A stretch of DNA of 60,000 nt from Tubiluchus corallicola. Its lineage: Eukaryota; Priapulida; Priapulimorpha; Priapulimorphida; Tubiluchidae. Numbering within the stretch: position 1 is the stretch's first letter; each line of letters opens with the position of its first letter. Both the position numbers and the translations under genes were made by a program. The DNA lies in assembly GCA_030141605.1 (NCBI GenBank), contig JAQGDQ010000007.1, forward strand, positions 1,415,173 to 1,475,172, read 5' to 3'. The notes beneath the pieces are model-generated. The model ran no database searches and was not told the origin of the DNA. It saw only the letters and a list, made by a program, of their open reading frames with translations. Positions 1-13,200 of the stretch are shown in pieces.

Positions 1-939
1 ACTTTACATGTCAACAAATGAACAATGTAAAAGTAAACAATAAAGTTTGTTACTCCAAATGAAATGAGATCAAATTTGTTTCAAGGTCACAATTTTGGCT
101 TCATTGACTCCAATATGCTGACTATGTATAAGAACTGCGCTTTATGTGAATTTAGTTTTGACATGAAACTGAAGGCCGGTTTTAAGCCAATCAGACAGAT
201 TTGTTCAAATTGGGCCTCGCGCACACGCGCTAGCGGAGGATGTTATGACGCATTAATGAGTGTCTAGTGTGCACGAAGTTTCGTGATACTATGCAGGCAG
301 TTAAACTATCCTGTCTCTCTTCGTATATCTATGTTTCAATGTTTTTGCTGATCATTTTGTAATTTCAGATTATCGCCACCATTTACCTTTTAAAAAGATA
401 ACTGGCGAGCCCTACATGGATTAGTTTTCTCGTCATTAGATTTTAATTTTACTAATTTGTGAATGATGTTCAAATCCTCAACACGGAAAGAGCGACACAG
501 GGCGAAGTTATCTGAGCAGCAATCATAAACGAGCACTGGCAAAGACTAATGCAGCCGAAAATGAACAACGTGCTGAGGATGAAGAAAACAAGAACAACTC
601 AGAAAATGACAACACAGCCATGAGTCCAATGATTTTGAAAGATTTTTTTATAAAAAAGCCAGATTAGTCTTTTTTGAGAAAACCTATGCACAAAGAGTAT
701 ATCAGTAATTATTGTGACTTAGTATAAGTCACATTAAAACTTTCATATGGGCTTTCAATTTTTAGTATATCATTGTGGCTAATGGTGGAACATCAAGATC
801 TCGGCGCTTTTTGGCTGAAACTAGCGTACAACACAAAGCATAAAATATCAATCTTCAGCTTCAGCTTTCGAAGGATAGGGGGCAAAAATTTTCTAAATGG
901 ACTCCGCGTCGGCCCTGGCTGAGGTATAATCCTGTACAT
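1..939. other. No recognisable gene
   Basis: AT-rich sequence, presumably inside an intron of the minus-strand gene whose exons lie at 1514-3671. The only open stretch of note is on the plus strand at about 468-667: it reads through without a stop, is rich in Glu, Asn and Lys in its second half, and lacks an early methionine. It could be a decayed repeat reading frame, since LINE remains follow it, but I cannot assign it. Confidence 0.4.
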
Positions 940-1470
940 GCTATCCGCAAAAAAATCAGCAAAATAAGGTTATTTGCAGATGACTGCAGTATGTGTTGAC
1001 AAATTTGCACTGCACAAGATCGGGTTTTACTTCAGAATGACAATACTTTGCAAAATTGGGCAGTTTATGCTTTTCAGCACAATTAAATGAGATTCTGCAG
1101 ATGAAGATTAAAGTTTTTGTTCACATAATAGTTAAGCAATGTACAATTTGAAATTGAAGACTAGGCGAGGTATATCGGTGTTACATTTAAGCAAAAACCA
1201 GGAATACCAATAACCATGTCGACATTATGGCAAAACAGGCAGCCACTTAGAATTTTTTACAACTCGACCTGAACAACAGACAGAAACAATAAAACAACAT
1301 AATTACATCTCGCTGGTAAGGTCGGAGATGAAGTACAACACAACAATCTGGAACCAACACTTTAAAAGGATAGTCATACATCGGAAAAAAATCAAAAGAC
1401 GGGCAACTAGGTTTGTACTCAGTGACTATCATAATCATAGCAGTATATCAAACTCAGGAAAAAGTCACAA
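940..1470 (+). mobile_element. LINE reverse transcriptase fragment, decayed
   Basis: Plus-strand translation shows a degraded non-LTR reverse transcriptase. The FADD catalytic box (RLFADDC) appears at about 967-985, followed by a stretch like the LQ-L--W segment that comes next in these enzymes. At about 1305-1430 there is a match to the LINE 'thumb' region (LVR, then W, then a basic RRATRFV-like stretch and SDY). Stops and frame changes interrupt it, so it is inactive. It lies in the second intron of minus-strand gene B. CR1/Jockey-like is the likely clade, but this is only inferred. Confidence 0.7.
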
Positions 1471-1513
1471 TTAGTTTTGGCTGCGATTAGAGTTAGTGTA
1501 CACGTGCAATTAC

Positions 1514-3671
1514 CTTCTATATCATCAACTCCAAATTTAACTGCCTTTCTAAACTTGTGAAGGTAGGGCTGCAATGGGTTGAAATATCCTGTAAATAATA
1601 ATATTTCAAATTAAGTTACAAGCTAAAAACTGCGCAATTAAAATCAAATTTATTTTTACATATTAAAACTCAGATCTTGCGTTTTTTTAAGACACCATGT
1701 GCAGTGGTGTAGGGTGGATTTGACTGCTCTATGTGGTACCTGTATTTATATAGTTAGATTTACTGTTTACCTATTTTTAGCAGGCTTTGTGATTTTTAAT
1801 GGCCTTGAAGCTTTTACAGTCTTTTTCTTTGTACTTTCCATGCGATTATGAGATACTTCTATTGTTTGTTATGAAACCCTTCTGCCTTGAAGATGAAGGA
1901 TGCGCGGTAAAAGTGGCACAGGAAAAAATGACAGTAAAATGGCACTGGTAAAAATGGCTCGAATGGAAAAGAATGTAAAAACGGCACAGAAAAATGGCAC
2001 ATACGTTATTTTGATGCAATTAATTTTAATAATAAAACTAGAATGCGCTCAGTAGAAGCAGATCTCTGCCAAAGCTGAACAATCCTAAACTTATTCGTCT
2101 GATTCTTCTGATTAAAAAAAACAACACAAAGATAAACATTGTCCCACATAGTGCTTACCTATCGTTTAACAATTCATTTTGGTAATTGTAATAGACTGAC
2201 AGATATATACCTACCAAGTCATTTATTAGGCTATACACATTAATAAAAAAAGTTAGGTGGAGATAACAAAAAAGAAGTACTAAACCCTCACTACACATTA
2301 ATAAAGAAAGTTGAGTGGAGATAGCAAAAAAGAAGAACTAAACACTCCGTCTGAGATCTTCATGGAGTACTTCACGAATATTTTTTGTACGTAGTGTTCG
2401 GTTAAGTTTTGAGAAAAAAGAACCGGCACAAAGATTCCCATTTTGGCACCCCCTAAGCCCGCCTTTCTTCACAAAGTTTCTTAGAAATCTGTTAGATAGT
2501 TTTTGCATAATAGGCTTACTGCCTCAACAGACGAAAACAGTCAAACAAACAGACAAACGAACAAACTGTGTTGAAGTATGGCTTCTTTGGCAGAAGTAGC
2601 TAAAATAATTATTCCCATTATCCCCCACTATAACCCTAACCTCAAACACATATACTTACACCAACCCTAAATACTTTACCAGGCGTACCATTTTTATCTA
2701 CTTTCTATTTGTGCCATTTTTTTCTGCGCCATTTTATTCTTGAACCATTTTTACTGTGATATTTTTTCTGTGCCATTTTTTACTTACATTCGCGTTGAAA
2801 GTATGATATATTTTATTATAATAATTTCTAAAAAAAAAATAAATTGTTTAGATTTGCATGTGTAGTTCATTATCGTTATACTCTAAGTGTTCGGTTTATG
2901 TAACGGCGTATCAGAAGATCTATGCAGATGAGTGTGCAGATACCAAACCATGTAGTGTTTTATATATGATACAAATAATTTTAAATTGAACTTTATCGGC
3001 AGCCAGGCCGTGCGATCAATGATAAAAAGTAATTAGAAGGAAGGTTTAAAACTTGAAACACTGTTAATATTGTCATTGCAGCTTTCCTAGTTTGACTCAG
3101 GGCGCACACGAATGCAAAACCCGCTTGCAATAACTTGTATGAGACAGACTTTTACTCGTTTGAGGACTCAAACATTTTACCAACTTTGTTTATTAACGTG
3201 CTTTAATTTTCTGTTTCAGACAAATTGATCGCGCTGTTGTCTGTCTCAGACTAAACCAGGAGCCGGTTTCACAAAGCCGTCACTAAGTTAACGACGTCGT
3301 TATTACATTTTACTAACGGCTTTGTGAAATCGGGCCCAGAACAGATCAACAAAAACAATTGTTTTGATCACGTGTCATCATCACCCATGACACAGTTTGC
3401 TTCATACAAAAGTTGTCGTATGCAGGAAAATTTTGTCTGAGACAATTTCGGTCAAAAAACTTTTCGCAGATAATTTTCCTACCATATGCAACTAATATAA
3501 TTAGTCAGTTTTCTACAGTTTGATAAGGCCGCACACTTTACAAAGTAGCTTACCCGATATATTTCCAGCCTTTCTCCTTCCGTAGCCGCTGCTTCCCCTG
3601 TATGCATTACGACTTCCACCTGATTGCGCCATTATATCCAGACAAGCAAAAACAAATCCAGCCACGGAATA
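1514..3671 (-). CDS. Pentraxin-family secreted protein, 5' part only (gene B)
   Basis: Two exons of a minus-strand gene that runs off the left edge. Exon 1 is 3671-3554, entered after TTTTAG and left at G|GTAAGC. Its frame gives a hydrophobic stretch (SVAGFVFACLDI), then MAQSGGSRNAY and a Gly/Arg-rich run, as in a signal peptide and processed N-terminus. Exon 2 is 1588-1514, between TTTACAG and GAAG|GTAATT, and encodes 25 residues of helical character around YLHKFRKAVKFGVDDIE. Both exons end in phase 1, as do exons 1 and 2 of gene A, and residues correspond. No pentraxin domain is visible here, so family membership is inferred from exon architecture and similarity. An in-frame TAG precedes exon 1, so either a further 5' exon supplies the start or translation begins at the Met at 3632. 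Confidence 0.55.
1903..2792. mobile_element. Non-autonomous inverted-repeat element (E1)
   Basis: The left end consists of repeated variants of GTAAAATGGCACAG. The right end (about 2690-2787) carries the reverse complement of the same array, so the termini are long, internally repetitive inverted repeats. No open frame lies inside. A short segment of about 58 bp is tandemly duplicated at about 2236-2345. At 2340-2410 there is one copy of the unit that is expanded thirty-fold in the related element at 33333-35570. The two share flanking blocks such as AATGCGCTCAG, so they belong to one family. I could not fix target-site duplications. Confidence 0.65.
3263..3335. repeat. Short palindromic hairpin element
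   Basis: An inverted repeat of about 18 bp (CCGGTTTCACAAAGCCGT paired with ACGGCTTTGTGAAATCGGG) encloses about 35 bp that includes a smaller palindrome, AACGACGTCGTT. The whole reads as a compact hairpin. It lies in the first intron of gene B. It looks like a dispersed miniature element rather than a gene. Confidence 0.6.
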
Positions 3672-3914
3672 CTAAAATAAATAGACAAATAGTTGTGCAT
3701 CACTTTCTTTTTTCAGAGATGTTTAAGCTGCATTGTTATAATATTGTACTGTTTATGGCAATAAATTATCCACTAATACTAGAAAGGAAATTGATTTTAT
3801 TTTTTGTGGACAAAGACTTTTGCGCGACTTACATAATACCATGTGTGAAAGTTTGACTGTAATAAGTTATGCTGCAGAGGAGCAAGTCACTGCAGAAAAC
3901 CAAATCCGTAAAGC

Positions 3915-4295
3915 AAGTGTGAATGTTGGATTTGACCGAGTTACACTGCACATGATTCATACACCAAATGTAAATGTTAGATCGGGTCAAGTTACACTGC
4001 ATAGGATTTTAACTGTACCAAGTGTATATGATAAACTAGACTGAAATGCATTGCAGAGCATAAAGTATGTATTAAGTGAAAATGTCAGTATGGATCAAGT
4101 TACACTGTAAACGACCTAGTCCGCATCAAGTCAGACTGGACCGAGTTACATTGTATAGGGAAGAACCTGTGCCAAGTGCAAAAACCTATCTAACTTGCAC
4201 TGAAACAGACTTAATCCGCATCAAGCATAGCAGAGTTACACAACAGAGGCCAATTAAATACAGGCCAAGTTTAAATGCCAGACTGAGGCAAGACT
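3915..4295. repeat. Degenerate tandem array of about 54-bp units
   Basis: About seven diverged units, each opening with AAGTG and several carrying GAGTTACACTGCA or a variant in the middle. The best units are 51-54 bp; later ones shrink to 44-49 bp. The array begins about 250 bp upstream (on the minus strand) of the gene B signal-peptide exon. Open frames here follow the repeats and are not taken as genes. Confidence 0.55.
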
Positions 4296-6030
4296 AGTAA
4301 GACGTTTTGGTCTGAACTAGCTTTGTCAGTGTAAATCGGGTATTAATAAAGAAATTATTTCAAATGGCATGTACTTTTTGGCTTCTAAGTTTTAATAAAA
4401 TTTGAACGTTTTGAATTTTTAAATGCTACTTGCGATAATGAAATTATTTCAACTGAAAAGCTTACCCATCTCTTCATTGATAAAGGAAGACCTTTATTTA
4501 CTAAAAGGTAAGCGAGACGAAAAAGATTCTAGATATATTCGTTTGGACCACCACAACAAACTGCTGTTGCGGCGTAGTCGACAAGAATGTTATAAAGTAG
4601 CCTTTGAAGTAAGTGACCTGTGGTAAAGAGAAAAATTACTGCTATATGCAATGTTACCAAAACGTTTTTGTGACGTTTTTGACACGCGTTTCTGCCTAAT
4701 AATTTATTTACTTTTACATTTATTGTTTCACTTCGGATTCGAGGTTCATATCAAATTCAAATTACAAACAAACACAGACAAATGAATATAAAGTTACAAA
4801 ACTCACAAATTACTGTCGTTTACCGATATTTAAGAGACGAATACCCGCAAAAAAATATATATAAAAAAACAAATATAGATAAATAGATAATACATTCAAA
4901 TTACCGACATATTCAGACATGAAGCTCAAAAATCAAAATGAATATTAATAATACGCAAAATTGTATTACACCAAGGACCTTGATTACACCTAGACACACA
5001 AATTTATGACACAATTATTATCATATCATATCACATTTATCATATAATATAAAGTTAAAGCACTTTAATTAGACGAATAAAAATAATCTACACACTACTC
5101 CTGAGCAAGTGAGTGGGTTGCACCAAACTGGTGATGACATTACTATTTAAAGTCGCAATTAAAGAACTATATACAATACTTCAGAGCCTACAAGATAAAC
5201 TATACAAATAGTTTCTTAAAGTAAAACCAAACTACCCTGTGCTTGACAAACAAAGCTCTTACACTGTAGTCAAATGGCTTCTTAGTTTACGTAGTGACAA
5301 TTATGAGGCACCTTCAATTTTTCTATGTTATGATTGTTGCGTCTCCAAATTACCATACCGTTAAAGAAGTGGTGTGTCCGAGAAATAAATACAGTAACGA
5401 CAAGAGAACATTTGAAAAACTTTTAAATAAGCTTATTGGCTCGTAGTCAAAGCAACGACCGTTGTTACTGCCTCCACGAGTATATTGGGAAGCCGCTTAT
5501 ACCTTTAAAGGCGTTTTAATCCATAAGCCTTGTTATGCTACTATTAAATTTCACTTTTTAGCCTTGTTATGGACCGGCTCTGACAGCAAAAACTAGCGTT
5601 GACACGGTACAGGAATTACCAGTGAACCATAACAAATTGCCGCTAACAATAATGTAAGTTGCTTTCAGCTAAAACCAGGCGCAGCAATAAAAAAGTCACT
5701 CGATTATATTTACAGTTATTTATTCATTTACCTATATTTTCTTAATAATTTACTTTACAATTGACGCGCTACGTCAGTCTGTTACATTGTTGTGAGCGTG
5801 GCTGTACGTTTATTGTTAACGGAAAAGATCACAACTTTAAAGCAAATGAAACTTTAATTACACGATTTAACGCTAAAAAATAACTATGTAGCAAGCTTTT
5901 TCCGTAGTAACTAAGACAAAGGAAGTATAAGTTCTTTATTCCTTCACAAGATGTTGGTGATAGCCAAGAAGCCTACATGACTATGATAATACAGTTTGTA
6001 GTCTGCTGGACTGAATGAAAAAAAATCCAG
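4296..6030. other. Intergenic, no gene recognised
   Basis: AT-rich sequence upstream of gene B. I see only short chance open frames, runs of A, and no splice-bounded exon with recognisable content. Confidence 0.4.
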
Positions 6031-6034
6031 TACC

Positions 6035-6665
6035 GCGTACTCCGTTCAAATAGACATGTCATTCACTATATGAAATTGTTTTTCAATAAGAAACAATGCT
6101 AAAGGACAAGAAAAGGGATACCTGAAGTAGGTTTCAGAAAAATCACCTTAAAAGTTATATTATTTTATAGAAACTTTGTGCATGTACCGTACTCGCGTTG
6201 AAAGAATTTTTTGTTTGTTTTCATTTTAAATCTGTTCCGACCGCGCCATTACATGACGTCATATACGCACAACGTAAATCAGAGGAAGAAAAGGAAATGT
6301 TAAACTATGTCCCAAAAAAATTTCCATGCAAAGAGACTTAGCATTTCGCTTACCTGCTTGAAAGACGTATGTAACTAGAAAAGAAAATTATTAGTTATTT
6401 AAAATGTTTTCACCAATTGGTAAAATGTCGTTGAAACACCTCCCGGTGCACTGCTCACTAACCGAAAACGTATTTTTAATTTTATTGACAAGAAACAGTA
6501 ATCTAAAATTTAGCTTAGCTAGTGACATGTGCGCTACGAATGTTCTGATTATTACTTGGCTGCGTCTAGCGGTCACCGCTGAAATTTAAATGTACATGTT
6601 TTATACAGCGTTACTTCCGACACAAGCCCTGTATGCAAAAAGACAGTGCGTAAGTAGTATAAAAT
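6035..6665 (-). repeat. Three-copy dispersed block, copy 1 (inverted)
   Basis: Read on the minus strand this matches 52480-53112 over several hundred bases, and its upstream part matches 55325-55725. Shared landmarks, in order: CATACAGGGCTTG; TATAAAACATGTA (TATA at 6605-6599); AAACATTTTAAAT; a 21-nt segment at 6374-6354 preceded by TTTTCTTTTCTAG and followed by GTAAGCG; then GGAACAG and CCCTTTTCTTGTCC. No long open frame is conserved between copies. It lies 2.7 kb upstream of gene B on the same strand. Confidence 0.6.
6599..6605 (-). promoter_or_regulatory. TATA box conserved between repeat copies
   Basis: TATAAAA on the minus strand, within a stretch CGCTGTATAAAAC that is identical in the copy at 55369-55375 although neighbouring sequence has diverged. 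Promoter activity is inferred only. Confidence 0.35.
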
Positions 6666-7019
6666 TTAAAGAGACGAATTATTAAATTTTATGTAAGTGG
6701 ATTGTTTTTTGCGCTTTGACCGTTGGCACGCAAATCACTGCATGCTTCACTTATTTTTTTAAGAAATTAAATGAACCAAAAACTTCAGCCTATATGACTG
6801 CGATTTCACTAAGAAAAATCGACCTAGTTATGTATGGGTGACGATTAGAAGTTCCATAGTCGAAACTAAAACTATAAATGAAACTGGATTTTTAAAAAAA
6901 TAAGAAATCAGTACAATGCGTTTGACGCCTTAGTACTTAGTAGGCGTACAAGTATAAATGAATTGTTGAACAGAAAATGGCAATCATAATTGGCCGATAT
7001 TTAAGCCATAATAAGATTT

Positions 7020-7616
<597 letters not shown>

Positions 7617-7695
7617 CAAAGCCACATTTAATTAAGTTATTAAATTTTGTGATCAAAAGGAATGAATTTCGGACTGGATTTTTCGCGGAGACATA

Positions 7696-7760
7696 CAGTG
7701 ACCCAGTCGTTTAAAGCGTCTTCTTGTAAGTAAAATGTCACTGGTTCAAATACAAGCTGT
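7696..7760 (+). repeat. tRNA-derived SINE-like head
   Basis: A sequence resembling a degenerate tRNA: an A-box-like GTGACCCAGTCG with AAGCGTC following, a TCTTGTAAG anticodon-arm-like stretch, and a good B box, GGTTCAAATAC, at 7743-7753. The spacing is right for an RNA polymerase III promoter, but acceptor-stem pairing is not evident. This suggests a SINE head rather than a working tRNA gene. Confidence 0.45.
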
Positions 7761-7788
7761 ATTCCAAATTTTTTCCGTCGTTCAAGTT

Positions 7789-8470
7789 AAGCATCAAAAT
7801 TGTAATTTTGCGTCGTGACTTTTTGACCCGCTTGAGTTAGGACCCGAAAATTGAAAATATGTCCATCTTTGATGAAAAATTACTCCTACAAGAAGCGCCA
7901 CCTACCAAGACGGAGCACAGTGGTGATTGTTTCAATTTTCTATCCAACGATGTGCCACACAGCTGCCACTGCCACAGGCCAGCCATGCTACGCCCGTATT
8001 TCTGGACCAATGTCGGTACCATACTTATATATTGCAGGTATCAACATGGTTTCCCTTAAACGCTCAGTGAACGAAAGCCATACAGAGACTTACCATGTAT
8101 CATTTGTTTCGCCCTAAAACGTAAAGTAGAATCGCGTGCGCCACTCAAAATTGCGAGTTTCATTTAGCCATAAAGTGGCGATATGTAAGATGCTAGATAC
8201 TGAGAATGTGCACATTCAGAATCTGGTTAAATTTTTGCTCTATGAGGCTTAGTTCTGAGATACGAATCTTTTAGGAATAACTAAAAAACTAGACAGGGCT
8301 ACTTGACCAAATTTGGTTTACTTTGGTCTACCCAAATAGCCAGGGTAGAAGGTCACCTTGCCTTATAATTTTGGGTCGTGACCCTTTGACCCGCCTGAGT
8401 TATGACCCGAAAACCGTCGAAATATGTTTATTTTTGAAAAGCTATTGTTCTTATAAGAAGTACAACTTAT
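7789..8470. repeat. Dispersed repeat present twice, spaced about 555 bp
   Basis: Two diverged direct copies of about 115 bp, at about 7789-7905 and 8346-8470. Both contain a GTCGTGAC...TTTGACCCGC...GAGTTA...GACCCGAAAA series followed by ATATGT and an AAGAAG run. The sequence before the second copy has the flavour of an old interspersed repeat. Open frames overlapping the region do not align between copies and are not called. Confidence 0.5.
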
Positions 8471-8986
8471 CCAAACAAAAATAAGCAAGTAAAGTACTAG
8501 GCCTTGGTTATAAACACCCGCCCCTTTTGGTCGAACCCGAACTGTTGCTGTTTCACAAGGTGTTAAACATGCAGTTGTCAATGCAATTCTTAATATCTTG
8601 GGCAATAGGAAAAAAACGACATGGCTTCCTTTAAAGGTTCTGTAAAAATACATAACATAACAGATTTGCCATGAAACATAGAATAAGATTTTTTGTTTAT
8701 CCGAAAATAACCGAAATATAGCAAATTGCACAAACGAGATGTTTCCCTTAATATATGAGACGAAGGGGTCGAAATGCCTAATTTGCGAAGCCATATCTCT
8801 TAAAAAAGCCTAACGGAAGCTATTTTGAATCACGTTACTCACCACTGAAATCCTGAAAACAGAACTGTCCTTGTGGCCCTAGGCTGAGAAATCAATAAGA
8901 CCTCAAGGTCTTAATTTTTGCGGTAACTCACCAACACTTTATCTTTACGTTACTCAAGGCAAAGGCACCACTTACCTAGATGGCAG

Positions 8987-9061
8987 CGGTAAAGTGCAGA
9001 GAACCACAGAATGGTAATATACAATGTAAATTTCTATTCTGTGGTTCTCTGCAATTTACCG
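8987..9061. repeat. Near-perfect 26-bp stem hairpin
   Basis: The left arm begins CGGTAAAGTGCAGAG and the right arm is its reverse complement with one mismatch over 26 bp. The loop is about 23 nt. The fold would be about 75 nt. It could be a miniature transposon remnant or a small-RNA precursor; no flanking duplication was found. Confidence 0.6.
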
Positions 9062-10190
9062 ATGACAGTTTTGAGCCTGAGCAGACCAGGTGTACTGACT
9101 TAATGTCAGGTTTAAAAGGAAAAGAAGACTAAAAAGACTGATACTCGCTGCTCTTTTCTTTGGCTTTGTGTTGAGTAGTAGATGTGTGTAGCCACTAAAA
9201 TTACTATCATTACATTCATTTGCAGAAATGCCATGAGGCATGTTAATCCTAAATAAAGCATGTTTGAGAAATTGCAGGCTGAAATAAGTTAGTATCGGTT
9301 TATCTAAAATGTTTTTGTGAGTTACAACTTACAATAGTAATATTAAAACAATTATGATCATTGCAAAATTGGTCAGTAACTTCTGATCTAGGTAAAATAT
9401 AGTTTTCATAAAATTTAACCAGAAATGTTAATTATAATCTCTAATTACTGTGCATTTTTAACCCAGAAAGTTGTGAATAACAGTCTATTTTTAGATCATA
9501 GATTTGATCTGGAGTATACAGTATATTATTGTTTATACAGCCAGCAATGGAACACTATACAGGACTCCTATAGTTTCCGTACAGCTGTAGTTTAGTAAAT
9601 AAATTGTTTGCCTTCTTATTTGATATATTCCAAGATTATTTTTGGTCGTCTGTGGTGTTTGTAATGCTGTGATGTAATTTGTGTAAGATTGTGTGACTTA
9701 GCACATGTGTGTGCAAATTGTTAAATGCACCAGAGATACCAGTGACCTCACCGACAAAATTAAAGCAACTTATTTTTGCCTGTACAAAGCTTTTAATCAA
9801 TTTTTAAATGTAAGATGGTTATCACAAATGTCTAAATTATATTTTGACATCTAATCATATTTTGTCTTCAGCATTTAATAAACTTAGAGATAATATTTAT
9901 TTAATTTTTCAAATTAATTAAGTGTACAGCAATAATGGTTAATGGCTTTTATAATTTAAATAAAGTTTCACACTGCAACAAAATAATAAAAGAATTATCA
10001 TTAAATTTTTGTGTTTAATTTTAATAATGCTGTATTAACCTAGTAACATTTATGTTTAAAATGAATGTGTTTGTTATACTAGCTTTTATGCAGAAGTGTT
10101 TCAACATTAAATCAAACCTATTTTCTAAAACTAGAAAAGACAACGCAATGCTGCTGGCAATCTAATAGACAGGCCTATTTAATCTAATTT
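9062..10190. other. Downstream flank of gene A, no gene recognised
   Basis: Very AT-rich sequence beyond the 3' end of the minus-strand pentraxin gene. I see no exon, RNA gene or clear repeat. Confidence 0.4.
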
Positions 10191-10196
10191 TTTATT
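10191..10196 (-). terminator. Polyadenylation signal of gene A
   Basis: AATAAA on the minus strand about 85 nt past the stop codon at 10281. Position and exact consensus fit the poly(A) signal of the pentraxin gene. Confidence 0.55.
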
Positions 10197-10280
10197 GGGG
10201 GAAAAACTTATCAGTCCCAACATACCTATCGAGATTTTTATTCTTGCATTCGTAGTTTTCTGTATAGCTACTGTAGCACC

Positions 10281-13200
10281 TTAATGGTAATGCTTTTTCT
10301 TTGAAATGACGCTTTTGAATAGTTTTGCAATACGGGCCAAAAATTCATAGATATGCTGTAAAATTTCAAAGGCATCACAGATTAAGGAAGCAGTTTGTTG
10401 TGCAAAGTTGATCAGAAAGTTGATTAAAGTTTCAAATTGTTCTTCCGTTAAAATGCATCTTTCCGTAAACACTGCACTAGGACAAGTTGACGCGGTTTCC
10501 TGTACGCTGACTGTCTCCATTGTTATATCACCCCATGTGAACAGAGTGCCGGTATTTGAACAACTCGTGCTCATTGCTTCTGAAATAAAGATTTTGGAAC
10601 ATTTTTAATTACATTTGCTATTACCTAAAGTATAAATTCTTATATGATATTCTATTCTAATTAAATGCACATCGTTCACTTCCCACAGTTCTACTTGCAG
10701 CTTCACTGATTATAATCTGCAGGGCCCGACTTAATTAGATAAGAGAGGCCCTTGACTGCTCTACTTGTGAGGCCCATCCCAATGCACCACCATCGATTAC
10801 GACTATAGAAGGGGAAGAGTTTTAGTGAAGCCGAGGATGATGAATATCATAATACCGTAGTTAGTAAAAACAATGCATAAATAAAAAAACAATTGCAAAC
10901 TTTTGCAAGAACTGAGTTTTGCAAAGATTTTAAAGAATTATTGGGAATTTTTAGAAAAATTAGCCTGCTAGTTTATCTTCAGGTGATACATAAACTGATT
11001 TTTAAAAGTCTACTGCTCAGTTCGCTACAACTGGGGCAGAAATTGCCGTCAAATTGAAATAATAATTAGCTTGCTTCTTTCACATCACTAAAACAAATCT
11101 TCAATAGTTATTAGAAAAGAATAATTCAGGGTGCACCCAGAGATATTATTGAATAAAATAGAAGGCTTATTTAGAAACTAGTGCACAAAATGCATAGGAA
11201 AGACTTGTAACAGTAATAAGATAATTATACTTTACCATTACCAGAGCCAGCCCCCTCCCGGATTTTAAGGCCCCAGCTTCAGCCTGTCTAGTCTATAAGT
11301 AAATCCGACCCTGATAATCTGCATTTTCATATGCTAATACTTTGATATGCCTTTCAGTTTACGACATTGTAACATGAACCGTAATGACTGCGACCAGAAT
11401 TATTATAAATTTTGCATATCATAGTAAGAGTAATCGTTTTGTATATAAGTAAAATCTGCCACAGTAATTACAAACAGTTTGAGATAAATATAACAGCTTT
11501 ACAATAAAAGAGTATCTCTTTTCCAGCTGAATAATTAGTTTATTTACCTATTACATTTTCCTCTAATTTGCTGTCAAATATTGTAATATCTGTAACACAT
11601 CCTCGAAAGCTCTGTCGTTCTTCAAAGCCGCTTTCCACATTGTCTTGGTCTTGCCCAAAAATCAGACATCCGCCTGATTGGATTGAATCTGCGCCATCTC
11701 CAGTAAATGTACCTGTTTCTATCGTTAAATAATTAGTTAAAACTATGTACAATATGTAGCAAAAAAGACAAAATGCAAAGGCACTGCCACGCAAATATCA
11801 TTGCTATAATTTGTAAGTGACAGTACTTAAGTGAGTTCGCTTCGCGAAAACAACATCAGCCTATATTGAGAGAGCAGAATGAATAGCTGCAGCGATCACA
11901 GGACGTGATTAAACTGAACTAGAAACACATTATCCTAACTGGGTAGTCCAATAGTTGCAAACTGTTACAGTAACTGTACACAATATTTTTTAATATAAAT
12001 AAAGGATAATTATCTTTTGAATTAATAATTATTATCACTCTCAACTGTTTATGTTTTTTAATTTTTAGCATATAAGATTCATTGAAATTAATTTATACAT
12101 GTCACTTCATTGAATTCTAAATGTGAAAACTCCATGGCATATGTATAGTGCGAGGTATTATTTAAGAAGCAAGAGCTACTAAAACTTGTGTAGGTGGAAA
12201 TAAAATAATTATTTGTCTAGTGTAATGAAAAAACTAAATGGAAGCACGTTTGCACGGACCTGTTACTCCATCCACTGTTACGCAAAATGAACCGTCCATT
12301 GACCAGCCAATACAAACATAATGCCATTCATTGTCCCTCAGATTGGCTGCAATATCTGTAATCGTCCTGCCATAGTAAAATAACGTAACAGCGTTAACTG
12401 TGTATTAGTATTTAATAAAGTGTCATTGCAGCATTTACGTGGTAAACATTTCCATTCTTTCACGGTTTATTTATAATTGAATTCCATTATAAACTTGACA
12501 TTTGTGCGGCAAGTGTGGTAGTATGGACGCATTATAGGTAATTTGTTAGCGATAAGGAAACTGAAGATCATATGAGAATCTGGTATGTCACTGTTGCTCT
12601 TACTGATAAAATTGTGCTATACTATCAAATTGCACTTCTAAAAACCGATACCCCATAGAATTTCTATACCTAAGTGAAGTGTTGTTCCGACAGATTGGTT
12701 CCGGTATTTGCGAAAAAATGCGGGTTCGGTAACGGTTTTGAAGAAAATAAAAAAATCTGTGTTGGTTTGGTATTGGTTTCGAGGAAAATAAAAATCTGTG
12801 TCGGTTCGGATGGATTTTTCGGGTTCGGAACAACACTAACGCTTATACATATTTCAACATAAACTGTGAAGGTCTCTCGTTGCGTAATTACTTGATAGCA
12901 TTAGCAGCAAGATGTTTAAACATGGACAGGCAAACATCTCCAGTTTTGAAAGATATTTGTAATTTTCCACTTGTGAACACAAATGTTCATAATTTGCATT
13001 TATAGCTGATCTAAACAATAATCAATGATCGGTTAATCGGTATTGGTTTTGAGGAAATCATCATCTGTTTTCAAAGATAATCAATAATATATCGATTCGA
13101 TACTGGTTTTGGGAAAAATCGGTATCGGTTCATATCGGTTCGGATCGGTTTTTTCAGTTCGGAATAACACTCCATATGCCAGCAATAAGCTAGAATATAA

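Noticed and set aside
7696-7760. Functional tRNA gene
   Set aside because: The A and B boxes are present but the acceptor stem does not pair; a SINE head fits better.
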